Shown here one piece after another: positions 9,112 through 17,984 of a DNA stretch of 64,000 nucleotides. Position numbers and translations under genes: made by a program. The DNA lies in the NCBI RefSeq assembly GCF_965219885.1, contig NZ_CBDCOT010000008.1:186001-250000 (forward strand), given 5' to 3'. The notes under the pieces are model-generated. The model worked only from the letters and a program-made list of their open reading frames with translations, was not told the origin of the DNA and did not search any database. Source of the DNA: Curvivirga sp965219885 (GTDB lineage: Bacteria > Pseudomonadota > Alphaproteobacteria > UBA8366 > Aestuariispiraceae). Position 1 is the first letter of the stretch. Each line of letters begins with the position of its first letter.

Positions 9112-10311
9112 CTAGAAATCTGCCGGTGGTGTAGCCGTTCGTCGTTTATTTCTAAAGAAAGGACGATCTGTCACTTTGAGTTTAGCCATGGTAACATCGT
9201 ATTTCAGTTCTTTTTCAGTATAGATTTCTGTCCAAAGATCTTCTTGAACACTATCTCCATATGGAAGCTTTAAAAGTGCCATCCCAATATTCATCTTTAG
9301 AGTTGGCGACCACATGGCAGAGGTAAAATGTCCGATCTCCTGCTTTTTCTTGTAATAGATAAGCGAATGATCAGCAGGTTTATTCCCATCGATCTCAAAT
9401 CCAACAAAGCAATACCGATCTGTTTTATCTTCCTGCGATTTTAAGAGGGCACGCCGACCATTGAATTGTCCTTTGTTAAAATCAACTTGCCATCCAAGGC
9501 CCATTTCAAACGGCGTACGTCCGCGAGTAGAACGTAGAACATGATCCGCGCTCAGAAAGTCAACATGCGGCGCCAAGAAACCAGCCTCTATACGTGCAAG
9601 ATTTAACGCTCCACTACCAATTGCACGGATATGGCGTTCATCTTTCAACGCAAATAAAGCATCCCACAGATCAAGAGCTTTTTCATTCTCAATCCACAAC
9701 TCATACCCCAGATCCCCTGTAAATCCGGTGCGAGATACAAGGAGTTTGCTCCCATTCCAATTAAAATACTTTAGGTCAAAAGTTTTGAGATTTTCAACAC
9801 TTTCCAAACCTAATTGCTTTAAGAACCAGCATGTGGTGGGCCCCTGAAATTGAATAGCAGCAATCTGATCAGTTTCCTCTATTATCTCAACATCAAAACC
9901 AAGTTTTGCAGACATCAACCAATCCCATTGGCGTTCCTGACAACAAAGACGAAAATCATCATCACCAAAACGGAAAATTGTCCCGTCATCTAGTAAATGT
10001 CCCTCATCATTGCACCACACAACATAAGATACACGCCCGGGCTTTACCTTACGCACATCACGTGTGACCAATCGATTCATAAATTTCTCTGCATCAGGTC
10101 CTTGAATGCGATATTTACACATAGGTGAAATATCAAAGACTGTGGCATTTGAACGGATTGCAAAATACTCCAACTCAAGAGATTCTAATTCTGAAGGCGA
10201 TAAATACCCACCCCAATGCTCCCAATGGGCTGTTGTGCTTAATTCCTTTAAACGTGGAAAGAAAGGTGTCTCTTTAATACCCAGTTTTGATCTTTCAATA
10301 GCAATAGACAT
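9112..10311 (-). CDS. GcvT-like aminomethyltransferase/demethylase-family protein
   Basis: Member of the glycine-cleavage T-protein fold family (GcvT, sarcosine and dimethylglycine dehydrogenase C-termini, DmdA, TrmE/YgfZ relatives), 399 residues. Landmarks are VFDISPMCKYRIQGPDAEKFMNRL near the N-terminus, IQFQGPTT, the folate-pocket-like SRTGFTGDLGYELW around residue 200, LNLARIEAGF, and the C-terminal barrel with YCFVGFEIDG. Family members pass a one-carbon unit from an N- or S-methyl substrate to tetrahydrofolate; the substrate here is unknown. The ATG at 10311 is chosen because GGGGAGG lies 6 nt upstream. It is the third gene of a minus-strand operon behind two FAD oxidoreductases (gap of 12 bp), so coupled oxidation and demethylation is a reasonable inference. 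Confidence 0.88.
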   Translation of the reverse strand: MSIAIERSKLGIKETPFFPRLKELSTTAHWEHWGGYLSPSELESLELEYFAIRSNATVFDISPMCKYRIQGPDAEKFMNRLVTRDVRKVKPGRVSYVVWCNDEGHLLDDGTIFRFGDDDFRLCCQERQWDWLMSAKLGFDVEIIEETDQIAAIQFQGPTTCWFLKQLGLESVENLKTFDLKYFNWNGSKLLVSRTGFTGDLGYELWIENEKALDLWDALFALKDERHIRAIGSGALNLARIEAGFLAPHVDFLSADHVLRSTRGRTPFEMGLGWQVDFNKGQFNGRRALLKSQEDKTDRYCFVGFEIDGNKPADHSLIYYKKKQEIGHFTSAMWSPTLKMNIGMALLKLPYGDSVQEDLWTEIYTEKELKYDVTMAKLKVTDRPFFRNKRRTATPPADF

Positions 10312-10323
10312 GATCAACCTCCC

Positions 10324-11886
10324 CTATTTCTTTTGACTTAAGATACGTTTGGCCGCATTCATGCCTGGAACACCGGTCACATTGCCGCCCGGATGGGCAC
10401 CGGCGCCACATAGATACAGCCCCTCAATTGGTGTATTATATTGTGCAGCTCCATGGATCGGACGGTTCATCAACATTTGATCAACTTGCATTTCCACATG
10501 ATGCCAATGACCGCCGCTATTATTAAAGCGTTCAGCAATATCTGCTGGGCTTAAAGTTTCACTTACATCGATGCATTCCCGAATATCGGGGGCATATTGT
10601 TCTAAAACTTTGATAACACTTTCAAATAACTGATTACGTGTTTCCTCAGACCAACCGGCTTTTAACTTATAAGGTGCGTATTGTGCGACGATAGACATCA
10701 CATGTTTTCCACCATTTGCAAGACTGCTATCAGAAACTGATGGAATTGTAATTTCAAGAGCCGGCTTTTCCGCCATTTCACCGTATTTACAATGGTTAAA
10801 GGCATGTTCAGCATAAAGGATGTCTGGACATACTAACAAGCGTGCTTTCAAATCTTCTTCGGAAAGCCCTTTGAAATTTGGTAATCTATCTAAAACCAAG
10901 TTCACTTTAGCTGTATCACCTTTATCTCTGATATTATTTACTCGACGTGTAAAATTAATATCTAGATGCTTTGCGCCAACCATATCCAACATTGTTCGGC
11001 GAGGATCAGCGTTTGAAGAGATATTTTTCGCCGTGATAATTTCACCACCTGCTAACTCAACACCCTTAACGCAATCATCTTCGATGACAATCTTGGAAAC
11101 TTTGGCATTCGTTTGAACATTTACGCCAAGATCAGTACAAATCTTTTGAAGCTTATCAGTAATATTTCCCATGCCGCCTTTCACAATATGGGCAGAACCA
11201 CGTGTTCCTTTCATATGACCAGTTTCACGATACATTGCTGTCAAAACTGATCCAGGTGATCGCGGTGCCAAATGCGTTCCCCAACACGCATCCATAGCAG
11301 CCGCACCAATGAGTTGTTTATTATCAATATTATCTTCCAGAAGGTCCGCGATATTAAGCAAAGCAATACGCAAAAATTCTTGCATATCTTGTTTACCTAA
11401 CAAGCGTAGCTTCACTCCAAGTTTAATAAGGTTCCAGGTATCCTCTCGATCTCGATTTTTTAACCTAGGTGCTTTCGCCTCCATCATAGGACTAAGGAAT
11501 TTTGCAAATCGTTGTAAATTCCGATGAACTGATTTGTATCCTTTGATATCTTCCGCAGATACTATCGCGCCGTTCATTCCACTAACCTGATTTCCTTTGA
11601 ACTTTAGGTGCTGTCCATCAGTATCTAGCGCAATCATTGGGATATTAGCTTTGGCTATTTCCACATTTAATCCCAGATCTTTTATCACCGTCGGGTGCAC
11701 AGCACGCGCAACATGTGCAATAGTCGGCACTTTAACACCACCAAGTTCACCGGTGATTGCCATACCGCCTACTTTTTCGTTCGCTTCAAGAACAATGACT
11801 TTTTGTCCTGCCTTTGCAAGATAAGCGGCACATACTAAACCGTTATGGCCACCGCCGATGACAATTGAATCATAATTTTTTGTCAT
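10324..11886 (-). CDS. CrtI/PYROXD2-like FAD-dependent oxidoreductase (second of pair)
   Basis: A 520-residue flavoprotein. The N-terminal Rossmann motif is IVIGGGHNGLVCAAYLAKAG, then VLEANEKVGG. The C-terminal FAD-contacting motif is CGAGAHPGGNVTGVPGMNAA. It belongs to the phytoene-desaturase/PYROXD2-like amine-oxidase superfamily. No other carotenoid genes are in the window, so carotenoid desaturation is unlikely here. The start ATG at 11886 has GAGAGG upstream. It is 4 bp from the preceding paralogue and 12 bp from the following GcvT-like gene, so the three form a tight operon. The two oxidoreductases share the fold and terminal motifs but are clearly diverged, which suggests a heteromer or successive oxidations; that is inference. 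Confidence 0.88.
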   Translation of the reverse strand: MTKNYDSIVIGGGHNGLVCAAYLAKAGQKVIVLEANEKVGGMAITGELGGVKVPTIAHVARAVHPTVIKDLGLNVEIAKANIPMIALDTDGQHLKFKGNQVSGMNGAIVSAEDIKGYKSVHRNLQRFAKFLSPMMEAKAPRLKNRDREDTWNLIKLGVKLRLLGKQDMQEFLRIALLNIADLLEDNIDNKQLIGAAAMDACWGTHLAPRSPGSVLTAMYRETGHMKGTRGSAHIVKGGMGNITDKLQKICTDLGVNVQTNAKVSKIVIEDDCVKGVELAGGEIITAKNISSNADPRRTMLDMVGAKHLDINFTRRVNNIRDKGDTAKVNLVLDRLPNFKGLSEEDLKARLLVCPDILYAEHAFNHCKYGEMAEKPALEITIPSVSDSSLANGGKHVMSIVAQYAPYKLKAGWSEETRNQLFESVIKVLEQYAPDIRECIDVSETLSPADIAERFNNSGGHWHHVEMQVDQMLMNRPIHGAAQYNTPIEGLYLCGAGAHPGGNVTGVPGMNAAKRILSQKK

Positions 11887-11890
11887 GCCC

Positions 11891-13495
11891 TTATCCTCTC
11901 ACAGTTTGTTTTGCGCCCATATCACGCAGGATTTCACGTGCGGCATTTGCCCCTGGTGCAGCCATCACTCCACCACCTGGATGGGTTGATGATCCACACA
12001 TCCAAAGACCTTTAATCGGAGAGCGATATTGCGCATATCCCGGCACAGGACGGTTAAATAACAACTGATCAAAAGTTAATTCACCTTGGAAAATATTCCC
12101 TTCGGTAATACCCGCCTCCTGTTCAATATCCCAAGGTGTGCGGCATTCATAATGAAGGATGAGATCTTTGAAATTCGGACTGCGTTCTGCAATTTGATCG
12201 ATAACGGATTGCGCTAGTCCATCACGAGCAGGCCCATCCCAACTTTCACCATTTGCCAGTTCATAAGGAGCATATTGTATAAACACAGTCATATAGTGCT
12301 TACCGGGTGGCGTCATCGTTGGGTCTGTACGGGTTGGTATCAACATATCGACATACGGATCCTTTGACCAAGTACCATTTTTCCAATCATCATACGCACG
12401 CTCCATGCGTTCCAAAGAATCAGTGAAATGCATATCACCATTTAGTATTGGATGATTATCTTCAACCCCTGCAAAAGTTGGCATACCATCGAGGGCAATA
12501 TTCAGTTTTCCCGAAGAACCACGGATCTTAAAACGTTCCACTTTCCTAACGAAATCGTCGGGAAGTTGTTTACGTTCAACATGTTGCAAGAATGTACGCT
12601 TCACATCGGCATTCGAAACAATAGTGTCTGAGTAATATTCGTTACCATTTTCTAGAGCAACGCCAACGGCGCGACCGTTTTTCACAAGAATTTGGTCAAC
12701 CCCACTCCCCATGACGATTTCACCACCATGATCTTTGAAACAAGCAGCTAAAGCTTTGGAAATGGCTCCCATACCGCCACGGGCGAATCCCCATGCACCG
12801 ATATTGCCATCAACTTCCCCCATGTAATGATGTAGTAATACATAGGCTGTACCCGGTGACATTGGACCTAAAGCTGTACCGATAATTCCGGCTCCGGCAA
12901 TAGTCGCCTTAACCACATCACTTTCAAAATATTCTTCAAGGAATTCGGCAACAGACATCGTCCAGAAACGGATAGTTTCATGCATATCAGCTTCGGAAAA
13001 TTCATCAAATCTTTTCGCCAAAAACATCAATTCGTGTAAATCACGTGGATTAAATGATGTGGGGTCCGGTGCCATGCGCATTAATAACGGTTTAACAAAA
13101 CGACATTGCTTTGACAGAAATGTCGAAAACCTCTCATAAGCTTCTGAATCCCGCTTGGAATGACGAGCCACTTCCTGGCGGTAAGCATCATGATCAGTAT
13201 AATGCGCTAAGTGATCTCCATTTGCCATAAAAGTGCCACCACCAGAATATGGAACCACCTGTAAACCATAAGATGGCAAATTTAAATCACGTACAATTTC
13301 CGGCCGCAACAAACTACATACATAGGAACAATTTGAATATGTCCAATTCGGGTGCAATTCCAAACTACACGCAGCTCCACCGACATAATCGTTCTTCTCA
13401 ACAACAAGAACATTTAGGCCCGCTTTGGCCATGAAACTGGCTGTGGTTAAGCCATTATGTCCTGCTCCGACGACAATAGCGTCATATTTTTTCAT
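11891..13495 (-). CDS. CrtI/PYROXD2-like FAD-dependent oxidoreductase (first of pair)
   Basis: A flavoprotein of about 534 residues with the N-terminal dinucleotide-binding motif DAIVVGAGHNGLTTASFMAKAG, then VVEKNDYVGGAACS, and the C-terminal MCGSSTHPGGGVMAAPGANA. The ATG at 13495 (MKKYDAIVVG) is preferred: GGGGAG lies 7 nt upstream, and the longer frame from 13564 would run through the promoter region. It is the first gene of the minus-strand operon with its paralogue and the GcvT-like gene, divergent from a TetR gene. A 20-bp palindrome at 13587-13606 lies in the shared promoter region. The oxidised substrate is unknown; an N-methylated amine or betaine-like compound fits the neighbours. 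Confidence 0.88.
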   Translation of the reverse strand: MKKYDAIVVGAGHNGLTTASFMAKAGLNVLVVEKNDYVGGAACSLELHPNWTYSNCSYVCSLLRPEIVRDLNLPSYGLQVVPYSGGGTFMANGDHLAHYTDHDAYRQEVARHSKRDSEAYERFSTFLSKQCRFVKPLLMRMAPDPTSFNPRDLHELMFLAKRFDEFSEADMHETIRFWTMSVAEFLEEYFESDVVKATIAGAGIIGTALGPMSPGTAYVLLHHYMGEVDGNIGAWGFARGGMGAISKALAACFKDHGGEIVMGSGVDQILVKNGRAVGVALENGNEYYSDTIVSNADVKRTFLQHVERKQLPDDFVRKVERFKIRGSSGKLNIALDGMPTFAGVEDNHPILNGDMHFTDSLERMERAYDDWKNGTWSKDPYVDMLIPTRTDPTMTPPGKHYMTVFIQYAPYELANGESWDGPARDGLAQSVIDQIAERSPNFKDLILHYECRTPWDIEQEAGITEGNIFQGELTFDQLLFNRPVPGYAQYRSPIKGLWMCGSSTHPGGGVMAAPGANAAREILRDMGAKQTVRG

Positions 13496-13586
13496 ACTCA
13501 CTCCCCTAGAAAATGTGGGTTCACCCACTCTCCGAGTTTCTTCAAACGACCATATGCTACACATAAAAATTTAATAATGTCCACTA

Positions 13587-13606
13587 TTAACTGAGCGCTC
13601 ATTTAA
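13587..13606. promoter_or_regulatory. 20-bp palindromic operator candidate in the divergent TetR/oxidoreductase promoter region
   Basis: The core TGAGCGCTCA (13592-13601) is a perfect palindrome flanked by TTAA on both sides; nine of ten base pairs are symmetric over 20 bp. Size and symmetry resemble BetI/TetR operators (TTGAACGTTCAA-type). It differs from the TGTGATCACA family, so two regulators may meet here. Confidence 0.6.
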
Positions 13607-13678
13607 TTATTACTTGTAATATACTGTATTTATTAAACAATATTTTTTAATTGACGAAAGTAAAAAAGAATCAGAAAA

Positions 13679-13688
13679 TTTGATCACA
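13679..13688. promoter_or_regulatory. TGTGATCACA-type site at the start of the TetR gene
   Basis: TTTGATCACA, one mismatch to the palindrome found before potG and gabD. It lies immediately before the ATG at 13689, so a bound protein would overlap the translation start region. This suggests autoregulation. Confidence 0.5.
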
Positions 13689-14363
13689 ATGAATACCATG
13701 ACTATCAAACCAGAGGTTAAAAAACCTAGTCGCAGCCGGGCCGCAAATAAGGCCTTTCGGCGACAACAACTTATTGATGCGACATTAGATTGTATTGATG
13801 AAGTTGGTTTTGCGGGTACAACCCTTGCAAAGGTGGCAACAAAAGCAAGCTTGTCTCAAGGGATTGTAATCTTCCATTTCAAAAGTAAAGAGATACTTTT
13901 TGAGGAAACGTTGCGCTATATGACAAGCGAATATAGAAACACGTTACAATCCGCACTTTCAAAAGCACCAGATGAACCTATCGATCGCCTTTGTACAATG
14001 ATACGAACAGATTTCGATCCCAAGATATGTAACGAAAAGAAAATCGGGATATGGCATGCTTTCTGGGGAGAAGCAAAAGCACACCCATTGTATAAAGAGC
14101 TATATAATGACGTAGATATAGAGTTCGGCAATATCATCGAGACAGAATGTGAAAAGCTAAGCGCCGCCTCTACTGCCAAGATGGATGGCCATAGTGCTAT
14201 GCTGACAATTGAAAGTATGATTAACGGGTTATGGAATCGTTACCTTTTAACGCCACAAAGATTTGATCGAAAAAAATCGCTTAACGCGACACTGGATGTT
14301 GTATCATCAATCTATCCAGATTGTATGGATCAAGTTGAAATGTACAAACGCAGGCTAAAATAA
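13689..14363 (+). CDS. TetR/AcrR-family transcriptional regulator, BetI-like, of the amine-catabolism island
   Basis: A repressor-type protein of about 224 residues. A basic N-terminal arm (KKPSRSRAANKAFRRQQ) precedes the TetR helix-turn-helix, with LIDATLDCIDEVGFAGTTL and LSQGIVIFHFKSKEILFEETL. The C-terminal half with GIWHAFWGEAKAHPLY resembles BetI-type ligand domains and the other regulator at 6609. A TTG at 13680 is possible, but I prefer the ATG at 13689. It is divergent from the FAD oxidoreductase operon and 280 bp upstream of potF. Its start overlaps a TGTGATCACA-like site and a second palindrome lies 83 bp upstream. It is the most likely regulator of the island; the ligand is unknown. 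Confidence 0.88.
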   Translation: MNTMTIKPEVKKPSRSRAANKAFRRQQLIDATLDCIDEVGFAGTTLAKVATKASLSQGIVIFHFKSKEILFEETLRYMTSEYRNTLQSALSKAPDEPIDRLCTMIRTDFDPKICNEKKIGIWHAFWGEAKAHPLYKELYNDVDIEFGNIIETECEKLSAASTAKMDGHSAMLTIESMINGLWNRYLLTPQRFDRKKSLNATLDVVSSIYPDCMDQVEMYKRRLK

Positions 14364-14528
14364 GGGTTAGATGAATAAAGTTTTGCAAAGCTTGTATCTG
14401 CTTTGCCAAAACGGAAAAATAATGGCATTATATGCAAGTGTCTGTTTTTCCGGTATTTTCTGGAGATTTTGCAATCACCTAAAGTTTCCAGAAAGAGTAG
14501 AAGTCAAAATTTGGTCGTTTTTTTATAT

Positions 14529-14574
14529 TGTGATCAAATCATATTTTGGCATCCTACTATTAAATAATTATTTA
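14529..14574 (+). promoter_or_regulatory. potF promoter with an upstream TGTGATCACA-like site
   Basis: TGTGATCAAA at 14529-14538 is one mismatch from the palindrome. It is followed by a candidate -35 TTGGCA (14546-14551), a 17-bp spacer and -10 TATTTA (14569-14574). The site sits 7 bp upstream of the -35 box. Confidence 0.5.
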
Positions 14575-14643
14575 GATACAGCCATGCACAGGCTTAAAAC
14601 GGGCAGAACAGGTCACTTTTAAAAAATTTGGGAGACTATCTAA

Positions 14644-15738
14644 ATGAAGAAAGCAACATTAAAATCTGCGTTTGCAGGTGCAGCAACCGCCGCGATGACG
14701 TTTGCTGCGACTTCTGCTAGCGCGGAAGATTTACGCATTTATAACTGGGCTGAATATATTGGTGAGACAACAATTGAAGATTTCGCTAAAGAAACCGGTT
14801 ACAATGTAGTTTATGATACATATGATTCAGTTGAAACTGTTGATGCAAAACTTTTAGCAGGTAAAACAGGCTATGACGTTGTAGACCACTCCTCTTCTAC
14901 CTCTGCGAAGCTTGTTAAAGCAGGTATTTTACACGAAATCGATAAGAGCAAATTATCTAATTATGGAAATATTCGTACAGATATTTTGAAACTTATGGAA
15001 AAGTGGGATCCAGGTAACAAATACATGGTACCTTACACATGGGGCACAAATGGCGTTACTTTCGTTCCTTCCGAAGTTGAAAAAGTACTACCAAATGCAC
15101 CATTGAATTTTGATATGATTTTCAAACCAGAAAATATGGAAAAACTGGCACAATGTGGCGTATCTTTCTTAGATTCCCCTGAAGATGTTATCCCAATGGC
15201 GCTTGGTTATCTTGGCTTAGATCCAAATTCGACAAATAAAAAAGATTACAAAAAAGCTGGCGAATTACTAGCATCCGTTCGCCCATATATTAAAACATTT
15301 GATAACTATGCTTACACACGCTTAGCAGAAAAAGAATTTTGCGTCATGGTTACATGGGGTCCGGATGGCCTATTAGCTCAAGATGCTGCAAATGAAGCAG
15401 GCTTAGATCTTAAGGTTGACTTCTTTACTCACCCTGGCGCATCAGCGCTTTGGGTAGACTCCTGGATGATTCCATCAGATGCAGGTAACGTAGATGGTGC
15501 CCATAAATTCATTGACTATATGAATCGCCCACAAGTTGCTGCTGATGCTTCTAATGCGGTTTGGTATGCAAATACTAACCATGCAGCCGATGAGCTTGTC
15601 GACGAAGTGGTAAGAAGCAGTAAGGCAGCTTACCCTCCAGCAGAAGAAGTTGCGACAATGTATACTGGTGAGACATTACCACAAAAAGTAAACCGTGTTC
15701 GCACACGCACATGGACAAACTTTAAGTCTGCCAACTAA
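14644..15738 (+). CDS. potF: Polyamine-type ABC transporter periplasmic substrate-binding protein (PotF/PotD family)
   Basis: Secreted binding protein of 364 residues. The N-terminal signal peptide has an Ala-rich core ending near SASAED. The mature protein starts with LRIYNWAEYIGETTIEDF, the PotF/PotD N-terminal pattern. The segment GKTGYDVVDHSSSTSAKL corresponds to the PotF loop that contacts the diamine, and WDPGNKYMVPYTWGTNGV is also family-typical. It should capture putrescine, spermidine or a related amine and deliver it to the PotHI permease. It has its own promoter with an operator-like site, and a strong terminator separates it from potGHI, which allows an excess of binding protein. 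Family assignment is firm; the exact ligand is not. Confidence 0.93.
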   Translation: MKKATLKSAFAGAATAAMTFAATSASAEDLRIYNWAEYIGETTIEDFAKETGYNVVYDTYDSVETVDAKLLAGKTGYDVVDHSSSTSAKLVKAGILHEIDKSKLSNYGNIRTDILKLMEKWDPGNKYMVPYTWGTNGVTFVPSEVEKVLPNAPLNFDMIFKPENMEKLAQCGVSFLDSPEDVIPMALGYLGLDPNSTNKKDYKKAGELLASVRPYIKTFDNYAYTRLAEKEFCVMVTWGPDGLLAQDAANEAGLDLKVDFFTHPGASALWVDSWMIPSDAGNVDGAHKFIDYMNRPQVAADASNAVWYANTNHAADELVDEVVRSSKAAYPPAEEVATMYTGETLPQKVNRVRTRTWTNFKSAN

Positions 15739-15750
15739 TTGTAACTTAAT

Positions 15751-15790
15751 AAGAAAGGCGTTTTCCTAACTGGATTACGCCTTTCTTTTT
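15751..15790 (+). terminator. Rho-independent terminator after potF
   Basis: AAGAAAGGCG (15751-15760) pairs with CGCCTTTCTT (15778-15787) around a 17-nt loop, with T's after. It isolates potF from potG. Confidence 0.85.
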
Positions 15791-15804
15791 CTACTTATTA
15801 AAAT

Positions 15805-15850
15805 TGTGATCACATTAAAACTTTACATATTGTGATCACATTTTTAATAT
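15805..15850 (+). promoter_or_regulatory. potG promoter with two exact TGTGATCACA operators
   Basis: Two exact copies lie at 15805-15814 and 15831-15840, with centres 26 bp apart. A promoter TTTACA (15822-15827), 17-bp spacer, TAATAT (15845-15850) has the second operator inside its spacer and the first upstream. This is a classic repression layout. Confidence 0.75.
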
Positions 15851-15890
15851 AGACGATCAAACTAAGTAACAATTAATCGGAGTAAGCAGG

Positions 15891-17030
15891 GTGCCATTAG
15901 ATACTAAAATTGAAGATCGGCCTTGGCTTGATTCAAGCATAGAGCCTTTCATCAAGATCCAAAATGTAACCAAGAAATTTGGTGCATTCACAGCCGTCGA
16001 CCGTATTGATCTAAACGTATATCAGGGTGAGTTATTCTCACTTTTAGGTGGGTCTGGCTGCGGTAAGACGACATTATTACGAATGCTCGCAGGATTTGAA
16101 GAAGTCACATCTGGTCATATATTTATTGATGGTCAGGACATGGCTGGTATTCCACCCTATGAACGTCCTGTGAATATGATGTTCCAATCTTATGCTCTCT
16201 TCCCGCATATGACTGTAGAGAAAAACGTGGCATATGGCTTAAAACGTGATGGTGTTCCAAAACTAGAAATTGCAAGCCGCGTTACCGAAATCCTTGATAT
16301 GGTGGAATTAGGCCAATTTGCCTCTCGTAAACCACATCAATTATCTGGTGGTCAACGTCAACGTGTTGCTTTAGCACGCGCATTAGTAAAAAAACCAAAG
16401 CTGCTCCTTTTAGATGAACCATTAGGTGCCTTGGATAAACGTCTCCGTGAACAAACTCAATTTGAATTGATGGATTTGCAAGAACAGCTTGGTATTACTT
16501 TTATGGTCGTAACGCATGACCAAGAAGAAGCAATGACGCTCTCCACGCGAATCGCTGTGATGGATCAAGGTGATATCATTCAAATCGGTACGCCAACTGA
16601 AATTTACGAATATCCAGAAAGCCGCTTTACGGCTGGGTTTATCGGAAACGTAAATATGTTTGAAGGCCGTGTAACCGATAACAGTGCTGATCATGTAACT
16701 GTACAAGGCACAGACGGCACAGAATTCTACATCGATCATGGTCAGAATGTGAAAGAAGGGCAAAAAGTTTGGGTGGCAGTTCGCCCAGAGAAACTTGTTA
16801 TAAATAAAGAAGAAGTAACCAAAGGTCCGAACCAACTACGTGGTTCTGTTGATGATATTGGATATATGGGAAATCACTCCATCTATCGTGTTAAATTGGA
16901 CTCAGGTCGTATCGTTCAAACCACTGCACAAAATATTGTGCGTCCAAAAGATGCAGAATGGGCTGTGGACTGGGATGATAAAGTAACATTAACATGGGAG
17001 CCGTCCGCGACGGTATTGTTGACAAAATGA
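15891..17030 (+). CDS. potG: Polyamine ABC transporter ATP-binding protein (PotG/PotA family)
   Basis: ABC-type ATPase of 379 residues. Walker A is GGSGCGKTT, the Q-loop region is MMFQSYALFPHMT, the signature is LSGGQRQRVALARALVKKP, Walker B is LLLLDEPLGALD, and the switch His is in VTHDQEEAM. The C-terminal TOBE-type domain contains VAVRPEKLVI. It energises import of the ligand bound by the PotF-like protein. The start is GTG at 15891 with GGAG 8 nt upstream. Its stop overlaps the permease start by ATGA, so potG, potH and potI form one operon driven by the operator-containing promoter at 15822-15850. Confidence 0.94.
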   Translation: MPLDTKIEDRPWLDSSIEPFIKIQNVTKKFGAFTAVDRIDLNVYQGELFSLLGGSGCGKTTLLRMLAGFEEVTSGHIFIDGQDMAGIPPYERPVNMMFQSYALFPHMTVEKNVAYGLKRDGVPKLEIASRVTEILDMVELGQFASRKPHQLSGGQRQRVALARALVKKPKLLLLDEPLGALDKRLREQTQFELMDLQEQLGITFMVVTHDQEEAMTLSTRIAVMDQGDIIQIGTPTEIYEYPESRFTAGFIGNVNMFEGRVTDNSADHVTVQGTDGTEFYIDHGQNVKEGQKVWVAVRPEKLVINKEEVTKGPNQLRGSVDDIGYMGNHSIYRVKLDSGRIVQTTAQNIVRPKDAEWAVDWDDKVTLTWEPSATVLLTK

Positions 17031-17983
17031 GTGATAATGCGATCTCAAATGAGTCATCAATACAGGAGCGATCTACGCTTTCCTGGTTGGATGACAAACT
17101 CCAACAGAGCTGGAAATTTCTTTTATTATTAATACCATATGCTTGGTTATTAATCTTCTTTCTAGCACCTTTCATCCTTGTTCTTAAAGTATCTCTGGCG
17201 GAACCGGCTTATGCAAGACCTCCTTATACGCCTCTATGGGAATGGGCCGAAGATGGATATTTAACTGTCACTTTGATCTTTGAGAACTTCTCATATCTCT
17301 GGGAAGATGAGCTCTATTATGAGACATATCTCAATTCAGTGGTCATTGCCTTTAACTCGACGATCATGTGTTTATTGATTGGTTATCCTATTGCATATGG
17401 CATTGTGCGATCTTCGACATCTGTCCGTAATATTTTACTATTACTTATTATCTTACCTTTCTGGACCTCTTTCCTGTTACGCGTTTATGCATGGATGGGC
17501 ATCCTTGGCCAAGGTGGAGAGCTAAACGACATCCTGATTTTCCTCGGTATTTTGGATGAGCCTCATCAATTCCTATACACACAATTCGCTGTATATGTCG
17601 GGATCGTGTATTCATATTTGCCGTTCATGATTTTGCCTTTATATGCAAGTCTTGAAAAACTGGATATGACACTAAATGAAGCAGCTGCAGATCTAGGTGC
17701 AAAACCAATTACAACCTTCTTAACTGTTACTCTTCCACTATCAATTCCTGGAATTGTTGCAGGATCAATGTTGGTATTCATTCCTGCTACGGGTGAATAT
17801 GTTATTCCCGATCTATTAGGTGGCGGTAATGTTGCTATGATCGGAAGGCAACTCTTTAACGAGTTTGGTGCCAATAAAGATTGGCCTGTTGCTTCTGCTG
17901 TTGCCATTGCTTTGCTGATCTTGCTGGTTGTTCCGATGATGATTTATCAGCATTACCAAGCAAAAGAGACGGAGGCAGCATAA
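17027..17983 (+). CDS. potH: Polyamine ABC transporter permease (PotH/PotB family)
   Basis: Inner-membrane permease of about 318 residues with six likely TM segments, from the N-terminal WKFLLLLIPYAWLLIFFLAP through the C-terminal AVAIALLILLVVPMMI. The cytoplasmic EAA loop that docks on the ATPase reads NEAAADLGAKPITTFLTVTLP. I start it at the ATG at 17027, which overlaps the potG stop as ATGA, rather than at 16994 inside potG. With PotI it forms the transmembrane channel of the importer. Confidence 0.93.
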   Translation: MSDNAISNESSIQERSTLSWLDDKLQQSWKFLLLLIPYAWLLIFFLAPFILVLKVSLAEPAYARPPYTPLWEWAEDGYLTVTLIFENFSYLWEDELYYETYLNSVVIAFNSTIMCLLIGYPIAYGIVRSSTSVRNILLLLIILPFWTSFLLRVYAWMGILGQGGELNDILIFLGILDEPHQFLYTQFAVYVGIVYSYLPFMILPLYASLEKLDMTLNEAAADLGAKPITTFLTVTLPLSIPGIVAGSMLVFIPATGEYVIPDLLGGGNVAMIGRQLFNEFGANKDWPVASAVAIALLILLVVPMMIYQHYQAKETEAA

Positions 17984-17984
17984 A

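Noticed and set aside
11891..13564. Extended start at 13564 for the first FAD oxidoreductase
   Set aside because: The extra N-terminal residues precede the dinucleotide motif without homology, and a strong GGGGAG supports the start at 13495.
14371..14622. Open frame of 83 codons between the TetR gene and potF
   Set aside because: It has no recognisable family and no convincing ribosome-binding site, and it runs through the potF promoter and operator-like site.
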